A stretch of DNA of 64,000 bases. Origin: Sphingomonas phyllosphaerae FA2. GTDB taxonomy: Bacteria; Pseudomonadota; Alphaproteobacteria; Sphingomonadales; Sphingomonadaceae. The notes under the pieces are model-generated. The model worked only from the letters and a program-made list of their open reading frames with translations, ran no database searches and was not told the origin of the DNA. Shown piece after piece: positions 33,801 through 41,281 of this stretch (position 1 is its first letter; every line of letters starts with the position of its first letter). The position numbers were made by a program, and so were the translations under genes. Where the stretch lies: positions 1-64,000 of the forward strand of contig NZ_ATYK01000004.1 of assembly GCF_000427645.1 (NCBI RefSeq), given 5' to 3'.

Positions 33801-34256
33801 TCAGCGCGCCGCCGCGATCGTCGCCTGTCGCGCGATCAATTGCCAGCCGCCAGCGCGCTTCGCCCAGACATCGGTGAACGGGCGGGTGACCTGCTTGCCC
33901 GCGCCCGGCCCCTTGAGCGGGACCATCGTGTCATATCCCATGACGACCGTCACCTCGGGCTTCTCGCCGACGAAGGTGATGTGCTTGCGGAAATCCTTAT
34001 AGTCGAGGAAGTCCTGCGCCATCAGCGCGATCACCTCCTCGCGGTGCAGCACGGCGTCGCCGGGCGAGTTGACCACGAAATCCTCGGCCCACACCGTGCG
34101 CACGCCGTTCGCGTCATGCGCCATCATCGCTTTCCCCAAGCGCCCGTACGCCTGACCGATCTCGGGCGGCATCCGCACGCCGGGGGCGAGCTGGGCGAGG
34201 GCGGGGGTGGGGGCGGCGACGATCAGTGCGAGCAGCGGTGCGGCGATCCTGTACAT
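33801..34256 (-). CDS. Secreted NTF2-like protein
   Basis: 151 residues from MYRIAAPLLALIV; the frame is open 18 codons further. A signal peptide (to about ALAQ, residue 22) precedes an NTF2-like domain: EIGQAYGRLGKAMMAHDANGVRTVWAEDFVVNSPGDAVLHREEVIALM, then strands around KHITFVGEKPEVTVVMGYDTMVP and DVWAKRAGGWQLIARQATI. DUF4440/SnoaL-type periplasmic proteins of this kind have no common substrate. It lies 57 bp after the phosphatase gene in the same direction and may be its operon partner. Confidence 0.75.
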   Translation of the reverse strand: MYRIAAPLLALIVAAPTPALAQLAPGVRMPPEIGQAYGRLGKAMMAHDANGVRTVWAEDFVVNSPGDAVLHREEVIALMAQDFLDYKDFRKHITFVGEKPEVTVVMGYDTMVPLKGPGAGKQVTRPFTDVWAKRAGGWQLIARQATIAAAR

Positions 34257-34313
34257 CACCTTCTCTCCCATGCGCGGCGCCATCATGCCGTACGCCGACA
34301 GCCGTCGCAATGG

Positions 34314-35501
34314 TCAGGTGCCGCTGTCCACTGCCGGCGCCAGCCGTGCGCGGAGCAAGGTCGCGAACCGTTCGACCGGGCACAGCCGCGCGCAGCCCGG
34401 CACCGTCATCGGCGTCGTCGTGACGTGGCGCCCCAGTCGGCCCAGTTCCGCAGGGGTCTGCGTCCGGTACGACAGGCGTATGAAGCGTGCGCCGCGGGCG
34501 TCGCGTAGCCGCTCCATCACCAGCACGCCCGCCGGAGCGGTGTCGTTTCTCGCATAGCCGGGTGAGACCAGATCGACCCCCAGTGCCGCCGCGAGCGCGG
34601 TGACGTTGGTGTCGTGGCCGACCAGCAGGTCGAGCGCGGGGCCATCCTGCGCGGTCAGCGATGCGATCACGCGGCGGCCGAGCGGGCCGGCCTGGTGCGC
34701 GGCCATATAGGGGGAGCGCGTGAAGATGTCGAACAGCGCGGCGTGCAATCGCCCGATGCGCTCCAGCACCGCTGGCGTCGCGCGGCCCCAGCCGGGGTGC
34801 GGCATCCCCTCGGCGGCTTCGAGCAGCAACACCTGCGCGATGCCGGAGGTGCGGCGGATCGGGCCGTCGAGGTCGATCCCGCGCCCGTCGGCGGTCGCGC
34901 GCAAGGCGGAGGGCGCGCCGGGGCTGCACGTCGGCTGCGCGCACGCCAGCACGCGGTCGAGCAGCCGCAGTTCGCCGGCGTGCTTCGTCACCAGCCGGTC
35001 CATGCCGCCGGTGAATTTCTCGATCGAGGCGATCGCGTCGGCGGCGCGGAAGTCGGTGGTGTGGGCGCGGAGCGCCTCGAACAGCGGGTCGACCTCGCCC
35101 ACCGCGCGGTGCCCGACGGTGATGGCGCACGTCGGCGCGAAGCCGGCGAGATAGGCCGTTCCGCTGTCGATCGTCCGCTGGCTGACGTTGGTCCAGACGC
35201 GGACGCTGCCCGCGGCCGGGCAGCCGGTTGCGGGGACCACGCCCAGCGCGGCGAGCCACGCATGATCGGCGCGGCCGCGCGCCTGCAACGCGCGCGCGCC
35301 GTGCGGGGTGATCTGCTCCGCCGCGACCGGCCATGCCGGCCACGGCGCGGCGGTGCGCGTGCCCGCGGGCACCTCGCCGTCGATCGGCGCGCGCACGCCG
35401 TGGCGCATCACCATCACCACGCGCTCGACCGTCGGGGCGGCGTTCGCGACGGTGGGGGTGAGCGCGAGCGCGATGGCGAGCAGGGTGCGGGCGAGGTTCA
35501 T
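34314..35501 (-). CDS. Histidine acid phosphatase / AppA-type phytase
   Basis: 395 residues with a signal peptide to about residue 22 (VANAAP). The catalytic RHGxRxP motif is at 33-39 (RHGVRAP), with His34 the predicted phosphorylated residue, and the proton-donor HD pair is at 296-297 (VGHDTN). Paired Cys (CPAAG, CAQPTC, CARLC) suggest disulphides, as in periplasmic AppA and glucose-1-phosphatase. It releases phosphate from phytate or sugar phosphates. A TonB receptor is encoded upstream in the same direction, separated by 302 bp of palindromic repeats. Confidence 0.88.
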   Translation of the reverse strand: MNLARTLLAIALALTPTVANAAPTVERVVMVMRHGVRAPIDGEVPAGTRTAAPWPAWPVAAEQITPHGARALQARGRADHAWLAALGVVPATGCPAAGSVRVWTNVSQRTIDSGTAYLAGFAPTCAITVGHRAVGEVDPLFEALRAHTTDFRAADAIASIEKFTGGMDRLVTKHAGELRLLDRVLACAQPTCSPGAPSALRATADGRGIDLDGPIRRTSGIAQVLLLEAAEGMPHPGWGRATPAVLERIGRLHAALFDIFTRSPYMAAHQAGPLGRRVIASLTAQDGPALDLLVGHDTNVTALAAALGVDLVSPGYARNDTAPAGVLVMERLRDARGARFIRLSYRTQTPAELGRLGRHVTTTPMTVPGCARLCPVERFATLLRARLAPAVDSGT

Positions 35502-35553
35502 AGGTTTTCAATGACGAGTGTGGTTAGAGTGCGGCTCATATCCTTCGTAAGCC

Positions 35554-35642
35554 GTGCCCCGGCGGAGGCCGGGGTCCAGTTGGGAAGGTGTTTCGGTTGG
35601 CTACAAACGTCCCCCAACTGGGCCCCGGCCTTCGCCGGGGTA
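35554..35642. repeat. Palindromic element, GCCCCGGC...GGGGTCCAGTTGGG type
   Basis: Arms 35554-35584 and 35613-35642 are near-perfect inverted repeats around a 28-base centre. It lies between the TonB receptor and the phosphatase and would form a stable hairpin in their transcript. Confidence 0.75.
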
Positions 35643-35700
35643 CAAGAAGGGGAGGTTCGCAGAGGTTTCGCGTCCGCCGGGGTGGTATGGCGTGGCCTTT

Positions 35701-35790
35701 ACCGTCGCCTCGGCCCTGAGCCGGGGTCCCGCTTCTGACCTGACCGTTGCAGAAGAAGCGGGGCCCCGGATCGAGTCCGGGGCGACGGTG
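35701..35790. repeat. Palindromic element, ACCGTCGCCCCGGACTTGATC type
   Basis: Arms 35701-35736 and 35755-35790 form an imperfect 36-bp inverted repeat with AGAAGCGGG at the inner edge. Related copies lie at 46481-46564 and, as a single arm, at 10647-10682. It ends 14 bp from the TonB-receptor stop and could serve as its terminator. Confidence 0.75.
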
Positions 35791-35803
35791 GTGGGCGGGT
35801 GCC

Positions 35804-38605
35804 TTACCGCGTCATCGTCAGGCTGATCTGGAAGACGCGGCCGGTCTTCAGATAGCCGCCGTTGCGGTCGTTCGAGATGTACTTCTCCGACTTGCCGACC
35901 GTCGTCCAGTAGCTGGCGCTGTCGAGCAGGTTGCGCGCCGACACGCCGATCTCGAGGTGATCGGTCGCCGCGAAGGCGAGACCGAAGTTCAGCTCCTTGA
36001 GCGGCTGGACGTAGATGTCGGGCTGGCTGTCCTGCACCGTCGCCAGCACGCTGCCGGTGTAATTGTACCACAGGTTCGCGCGCATCGGCCCGGCGGCGTA
36101 GAACAGTTCGGCGTTGTAGATCAGGTTCGGCGCCTGCGGCAGCCGCGAGGTGCGGATGTCGCTGGCGGCGATCTGATAGGTCGCCTCGGTCTTCTGCCAC
36201 GTCACGTTACCGCCGACGCCGACGCCGCTGAGCAGCGGCGACGTGACGAGATCGCCGATCGTGAAGCGCCCCGACGCCTCGATGCCGGTCGCCTTGCCGG
36301 TGCCGCCGTTGTTCGGGCGCGTGTACTGGATGCCGTCGATCGTCTGGCCGGCGGTGCGCACCGCGGTGGGGACGAGGATGTTCGTCAGATCCTTGTGATA
36401 GACCGCAACCTGCGCATAGCGGCCGGTGCCGCCGTAATATTCGACGCCCAGGTCGTAGCTCCACGCCTGCACCGGCTTCAGGTTCGGGTTCGGCTGAATG
36501 ATCGCGGTGATGACCGACTGGCCGGTCTTCGGATCGATGTCGCGCGTGATGCGCGTCGGGCCGGCGAGCTGGTCGAACGCCGGGCGCGCATAGCTGGAGC
36601 GCACCGCACCGCGCACTACGAAGCGCTCGTCGGGACGCCATGCCGCCAGCACGCTGGGGTCGACATGGTCGTAGCGGCGACCGGCGTTGACGAAGCGCGC
36701 GCCATCGGCGTCGGACAAATAATAGCGCGCCGAGAAGTCGTTCGCCTCGTAGCGCACGCCCGGCACCAGCTCGAAATTGCCGGCGGCGAGCGTCGCGGTG
36801 GCGTAGAGCGCCTTGCGCTGCTCCTCGCCCTGCAACAGCCCCTGGTTGATCGTCGCCTGCGACACCGCGACCGACGGCACCAGCAACCGCGCCTGGCTGT
36901 CGAGCTGCGCGCGCGACAGCACCTTGATCGGGCGGACCGGGTAGTAATCGAGGAAGTCCTTGAGGACGTAGCCCAGATATTCGTTGATCGTCGGACCCGT
37001 AACGCTGCCGTTCTGGAGCGGGGTCTTGAACCGGTAGCGCGTCGCGTCGGGCGCGAGCGAGCGGCCGGTGCGATCCGCATCCTCGTACAGCCCGCCCACT
37101 TCGACGCGGCGCAACACGCCGTCGCCGTCATGCCCGATGCTGGCGCGCAGCGTCTTCTTCTTCTCGCTCAGATAGTCATAGCCCTGCTGGACGTAGAGCT
37201 GCGTCGGACGATCGAGCGACGCGACATAGGCTTGCGCGCCGGTCGACAGCACCGGGCGCGGCGAGATCGGGTTGGACAGGTCGACCCCCCACGCCTCGGT
37301 CGCGGTGCCGCTCTGCGTGGCGTTGCCGTAGGAGATGCCGCGGAACGCCGCCTCGATGCGCGTCGGCTGGTCGAAGCGGCCATCGGCATAGGCGCCCTCC
37401 AGCGCGGCGGTGAAGCCGTTCCAATGCGCCTTCGCGCCGAGTTGCGCGGAGAACAATTCCTGCTCGACGTCCTCGGTGCGGAAATAGCTGGCCGGGTTGA
37501 CGCCGATCGGCGCGTAGACGCCCGCGGCATTATAGGCGGTGGTCTTGCCGCCGTTGTGCGCCTGCGACGGATTGGGGTTGGTCTGACCGCTGGTCAGCTC
37601 GTTGCGCAGGCCGGTCTGGTTCATCGTGTTGGTGTTGAGGTACGTCGCGTAATTGACGCGCGCGTACAGATCGACCGGATCGGTGCGCATGTCGAGCGAA
37701 CCGCTCGCGCCGTAGCGCTTGATCTTGTTGTTGTAGAAATTCCACTGCACGCCGTCCGCCGACAGCGCATCCGCGTTGGCGCGCGCGGTGCCGACGTTGA
37801 CCTTCGTGGTCTTGTAATCGTTCTGCACCGCGGTCGATTCCGCGGCATTGGCGCGTTCCTCGTAATAGCCCGCGATGTAGAAGCCGAACTGCTGCGCGTC
37901 GCCGAACCGGCGTGCCGCGTCGATCCCCATCGCGCCGCCCCATGCTTCCTGGCTGCGATCGAGCGCGAGGCCCGCGCCCTGCGCCAGCACGCGGCCGCGC
38001 GTGAAGTTGGTGCTGAAATCGAACGCGGTCGGGGTGCGCAGGTCGATGATGCCGGCGATCGCATCGGCGTCACGCGACGCGCCCGGGGTCTTGTCGACCA
38101 CCAGCCCGCCGATCGCGAACGGCGAGAACAGGTTGAGCGAGATCGCGCGCCCGCTGCCCGCGGTCTGCGGCAAGCGCACGCCGTCCAGCGTATAGGCGTT
38201 GAACCCGGTGTCGAAGCCGCGGATCGTCGCGAACTGCGTCTCGCCGGTCGCGCTCTGGTTGCGGCCCTGATCGCGCGCCACCGACACGCCGGGCAGCCGC
38301 CGCGCGAGATCGGTGACGTTGGTCTGCGAGTTGATCGCGACGTCGCCGGTGGTGATGATGTCGACCACGCCGGGCATGTTGCGCTCTTCGGCCAGCGCGC
38401 TGCGATCACGACGGCCGTTGATGACGATGTCGCCGGTCAGCATCTCGCTGGTCGTCTGTCCCGCGGTGTCGGTCGCGTCGGGCGCGCGCTCCTGCGCGAA
38501 CGCGGGCAGGCTGAGCGCGAGCGCCGAACAGGTCAGCAACTGACGGACGCAGGACGAACGAAGCCGACGCCGCCGGACGCCCGGCAGCGGAAGATGCGAG
38601 AACAT
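35804..38605 (-). CDS. TonB-dependent receptor near the acid phosphatase
   Basis: 933 residues; GGGGG lies just before the ATG. An Arg-rich N-terminus leads into the signal peptide (LLTCSALALSLPAFAQ). Plug landmarks are DIVINGRRDRSALAEERN, NVTDLARRLPGVSVARDQG, FATIRGFDTGFNAYTLDGVRLP, KTPGASRDADAIAGIIDLRTPTAFDF; the barrel ends VFQISLTMTR. The short PGV plug with DADAIAG is the type found in receptors for carbohydrates and organic phosphates in sphingomonads. The acid phosphatase downstream suggests a phosphorylated substrate, but this is context only. Confidence 0.92.
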   Translation of the reverse strand: MFSHLPLPGVRRRRLRSSCVRQLLTCSALALSLPAFAQERAPDATDTAGQTTSEMLTGDIVINGRRDRSALAEERNMPGVVDIITTGDVAINSQTNVTDLARRLPGVSVARDQGRNQSATGETQFATIRGFDTGFNAYTLDGVRLPQTAGSGRAISLNLFSPFAIGGLVVDKTPGASRDADAIAGIIDLRTPTAFDFSTNFTRGRVLAQGAGLALDRSQEAWGGAMGIDAARRFGDAQQFGFYIAGYYEERANAAESTAVQNDYKTTKVNVGTARANADALSADGVQWNFYNNKIKRYGASGSLDMRTDPVDLYARVNYATYLNTNTMNQTGLRNELTSGQTNPNPSQAHNGGKTTAYNAAGVYAPIGVNPASYFRTEDVEQELFSAQLGAKAHWNGFTAALEGAYADGRFDQPTRIEAAFRGISYGNATQSGTATEAWGVDLSNPISPRPVLSTGAQAYVASLDRPTQLYVQQGYDYLSEKKKTLRASIGHDGDGVLRRVEVGGLYEDADRTGRSLAPDATRYRFKTPLQNGSVTGPTINEYLGYVLKDFLDYYPVRPIKVLSRAQLDSQARLLVPSVAVSQATINQGLLQGEEQRKALYATATLAAGNFELVPGVRYEANDFSARYYLSDADGARFVNAGRRYDHVDPSVLAAWRPDERFVVRGAVRSSYARPAFDQLAGPTRITRDIDPKTGQSVITAIIQPNPNLKPVQAWSYDLGVEYYGGTGRYAQVAVYHKDLTNILVPTAVRTAGQTIDGIQYTRPNNGGTGKATGIEASGRFTIGDLVTSPLLSGVGVGGNVTWQKTEATYQIAASDIRTSRLPQAPNLIYNAELFYAAGPMRANLWYNYTGSVLATVQDSQPDIYVQPLKELNFGLAFAATDHLEIGVSARNLLDSASYWTTVGKSEKYISNDRNGGYLKTGRVFQISLTMTR

Positions 38606-38780
38606 GGAACCCCCGGTGATATGTTATACGCGGTCGCTGCCGCATGCGGCGCGTTAGGGCCGATGTGCGACGATTCGATGACACCAATTTAGTACTTTTG
38701 TGAAACCGGACGCCGTCGGCGCGAGAGCGTGTGGCACATTGGCCATTGACGCTGCGGCGTCGGAGGCATTGAGCAACTTC

Positions 38781-40547
38781 ATGGCGCTGCCCGCTTCCCC
38801 GTCATTGCGCGTGTCGCTCCGCGTGCTGCTCGCGCGGCAGCGCCGGCGGTTGCGCAAGAGCGAGGCGGCGTTCATCGCGCTGGCGGCGGTTGCCGGCGCG
38901 GTCGCGGGGGTGCTCGCGATCGCGCAGCAGATGCTGGCGCACGGGCTCCAGAGCCTGTTCTACGGCGTCAGCGTCAACCGGCTGAGCGCGCTGGGGTCGA
39001 TCCACCATCCGTGGCGGCTGATCGCGCTGCCGCTGGGCGGGCTGTTGCTCGTCGCGCTGACCGCGGCGTTGCGCCGGCGGGTGCCCGCGCCGGTCGACGT
39101 CGTCGAGGCCAATGCGCTCCACGGCGGGCGCATCCCGGCCACCGACAGCCTTGCCGTGTCGGCGCAGACGATCCTTTCCAATGGCGCGGGGGCATCAGTC
39201 GGGCTGGAGGCCGCCTATGCGCAAATGGGCGGCGGGGCGGCGTCGCTGCTCGGCATGTGGCTGGGGCTGCGGCGCAACGACTTGCGCACGTTGGTCGGGG
39301 CGGGGGCGGGGAGCGCGATCGCCGCCGCGTTCGGCGCGCCGCTGACCGGCGCCTTCTACGCGTTCGAGATCGTGATTGGCACGTATAGCCCGGCGACGAT
39401 CGCGCCGGTGCTGGCGGCATCGCTCGCCGCGGTGTCGCTGTCGCACGCGCTCGGCATCGCGCCCTATCTGATCGCGACCACCGCGACGCCCGCGTTTCCG
39501 CTGTCGCATTATCTCGCCTTCGCCATGCTGGGGCTCGCGTGCGCGCTGCTCGGCATCTTCATCATGCGGCTGGTCGCGGCGGTCGAGCAGGCGACCGCGC
39601 GGCTCGGGCGCTGGACGATGTGGCGGCCAGTGATCGGCGGCCTGTTGCTGATCCCTCTGGCGCTCGTCTCGCCGCAGACGCTGTCGGCGGGGCATGGCGC
39701 GCTGCACCTCGACCTCGTGCTGCACCCGACGATCGTCTTCCTCGCCACCGTGCTGGCGCTCAAGATCGCGGCGTCGGTGGTCTCGCTAGCGTTCGGGTTT
39801 CGCGGCGGGCTGTTCTTCGCGTCGCTGTTCCTGGGGTCGATCGTCGGGCAGATCTTCGCGGCGGCGCTCGGCCATGTGGTGCCCGGGCTGGCGATCGACC
39901 CGCAGGATGCCGCGCTGGTCGGAATGGCGGCGCTCAGCGTGTCGATCGTCGGCGGGCCGATGACGCTGTCGATCCTGATGCTGGAGATCACGCACGATTT
40001 CGCGCTGATGGGGGTGGTGCTGCTCGCGACATTGCTGTCCAGTGCGGTGACGCGCGAGCTGTTCGGCTATTCCTTCTCGACGTGGCGGCTCCACCTGCGC
40101 GGCTCGCGGGTGCGCAGCCCGCGCGACATCGGCTGGACCAGCGACCTGCCCGCCGGGTGGATCATGCGCCGCGATTTCGTCGCGGTGCCGGCGGACCTGA
40201 CCGTCGCGGCATTCCGCGCCGCGGTGCCGCTGGGCACCGCGTCCAAGGTCGTCGCGCTCGACGGCGACGGGCGCTATGCCGGCATCCTCGCCACCGCGGC
40301 GGGCCATGCCAGCGACGTGGCCGCGGACACCCCGCTCGCCGCGCTGCTCACGCTGCAGGACACCGCGGTCGCGCGCGCGACCCCGATCGACGTGCTGCTG
40401 ACGGCGTTCGACAGCGCGATCGCCGACGAGATCGCTGTCGTGGACGACGAGCGGCGCGTGGTGGGGATCGTGACCGAAGTCTATGCGCGCCGCCGCTATT
40501 TCGAGGAACTCGACCGCCACCAGCGCGAGATCTTCGGGGAGCGGTGA
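38781..40547 (+). CDS. ClC-type chloride channel/transporter with CBS region
   Basis: 588 residues from MALPASPS; a GTG 27 codons upstream also opens the frame and cannot be excluded. Around twelve membrane helices are followed by a cytoplasmic tail with a CBS-like pair (about 470-575, LGTASKVVALDGDGRYAGI and ADEIAVVDDERRVVGIVTEVY). ClC selectivity segments are recognisable but variant: GGRIP for GSGIP, GASVGLEAA for G-x-V-G-R-E-G-P (gating Glu retained, Arg and Gly-Pro changed), and GFRGGLFFASLFLG for GxFxP. It would move Cl- or a similar anion across the inner membrane. Confidence 0.88.
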   Translation: MALPASPSLRVSLRVLLARQRRRLRKSEAAFIALAAVAGAVAGVLAIAQQMLAHGLQSLFYGVSVNRLSALGSIHHPWRLIALPLGGLLLVALTAALRRRVPAPVDVVEANALHGGRIPATDSLAVSAQTILSNGAGASVGLEAAYAQMGGGAASLLGMWLGLRRNDLRTLVGAGAGSAIAAAFGAPLTGAFYAFEIVIGTYSPATIAPVLAASLAAVSLSHALGIAPYLIATTATPAFPLSHYLAFAMLGLACALLGIFIMRLVAAVEQATARLGRWTMWRPVIGGLLLIPLALVSPQTLSAGHGALHLDLVLHPTIVFLATVLALKIAASVVSLAFGFRGGLFFASLFLGSIVGQIFAAALGHVVPGLAIDPQDAALVGMAALSVSIVGGPMTLSILMLEITHDFALMGVVLLATLLSSAVTRELFGYSFSTWRLHLRGSRVRSPRDIGWTSDLPAGWIMRRDFVAVPADLTVAAFRAAVPLGTASKVVALDGDGRYAGILATAAGHASDVAADTPLAALLTLQDTAVARATPIDVLLTAFDSAIADEIAVVDDERRVVGIVTEVYARRRYFEELDRHQREIFGER

Positions 40548-40611
40548 GGGCGGGACCGACCGTCGTCGCTGCGAGCCGGTTCCCGAGACCGACGCGACAA
40601 CGACGACGCGT

Positions 40612-40701
40612 TCAGGGCTTGCGCCGCAGCGACCAGATCACGTTCGCCAAAGCGGTGAGGATCGCGGCCACCGCCAGCAGCACGGGCGTGTCGATCATCA
40701 T
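40612..40701 (-). CDS. 29-residue single-span membrane peptide
   Basis: A tiny open frame, MMIDTPVLLAVAAILTALAN then VIWSLRRKP, preceded by a near-perfect AAAGGAGG nine bases before the ATG (on the minus strand, bases 40708-40715). The peptide is a single hydrophobic helix closed by a basic RRK tail, as expected of a small inner-membrane protein with its C-terminus inside. It is convergent with the ClC gene and downstream, on the same strand, of the thioredoxin-like gene and its terminator. I do not recognise a family; KdpF-like length is similar but the sequence is not. Confidence 0.6.
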   Translation of the reverse strand: MMIDTPVLLAVAAILTALANVIWSLRRKP

Positions 40702-40772
40702 GACTCGACCTCCTTTCCTGCCGTTACCTCAGCAGGTTAGGAGGATGTAGGAAAGAACAAAAGTGGAACAAT

Positions 40773-40808
40773 CTAGACTCCCCTCCCTTTCAAGGGAGGC
40801 GAGTCTAG
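40773..40808 (-). terminator. Terminator of the thioredoxin-like gene
   Basis: A 16-bp stem with one mismatch (40773-40788 and 40793-40808) and a 4-base loop begins one base after the stop codon at 40810. On the minus strand it is followed by ATTGTTCCACTTTT, giving a fairly T-rich tail. Confidence 0.75.
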
Positions 40809-40809
40809 C

Positions 40810-41214
40810 TCAGCACGCTCCCACCAGCGCCACCACCCGTGTCGCATCCATCCCCCCGTCACGCGTCGCGCAGACACGCCCGCGCGCGTCGGTCGCGATC
40901 GCGAACGGCAGCCCGGCGGCGCGCGCAAGCGCGTCGGTGCGGTAGCGGCGTACCTCGCCGTCGGGCGGGGTCCAGCGATAGGTGTCGGGGACGCGCCGCC
41001 ACATCGCCGCGGCGCGCGCGCCGTCCTCGACCATGAACACCCGCACCGCGCGCGGCCGGACCGCCGCGGCGATCGTGTCGAGCCGCGCCAGCTCGGCATG
41101 GCACGGCGCGCACCACGGCGCGATCAGCAGCAGGACGCTGTCGGCGGGATAGCGCGGCGCGTCCGTCCCCGGTGCCGCGCCGCCCAGCAACAGCGCCAGC
41201 GCCGCCAGCCGCAT
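40810..41214 (-). CDS. Thioredoxin-like protein
   Basis: 134 residues from MRLAALALLLGGAAPG, a short signal peptide or anchor; the frame is open 23 codons further. The redox motif is Cys35-Ala-Pro-Cys38 (IAPWCAPCHAEL), preceded by SVLLLIAPW, the usual strand of a thioredoxin fold. Later segments VFMVEDGARAAAMWRR and AGLPFAIATDARGRVC (with the cis-Pro in GLPF) complete a compact fold. It is probably a periplasmic thiol-disulphide reductase with unknown partner. It diverges from a TonB_C protein, so the two share a 67-bp intergenic control region. Confidence 0.75.
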   Translation of the reverse strand: MRLAALALLLGGAAPGTDAPRYPADSVLLLIAPWCAPCHAELARLDTIAAAVRPRAVRVFMVEDGARAAAMWRRVPDTYRWTPPDGEVRRYRTDALARAAGLPFAIATDARGRVCATRDGGMDATRVVALVGAC

Positions 41215-41281
41215 CGGGCCACGGACCCCCTCGACAGCGCGGGCGCGCCATGATGTGTTGGCGGGAACAACGGGAGGGTTC

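Noticed and set aside
35747..38692. 981-residue plus-strand open frame over the second TonB receptor
   Set aside because: Antisense shadow with Arg/Asp/Val-rich composition and no recognisable domain.
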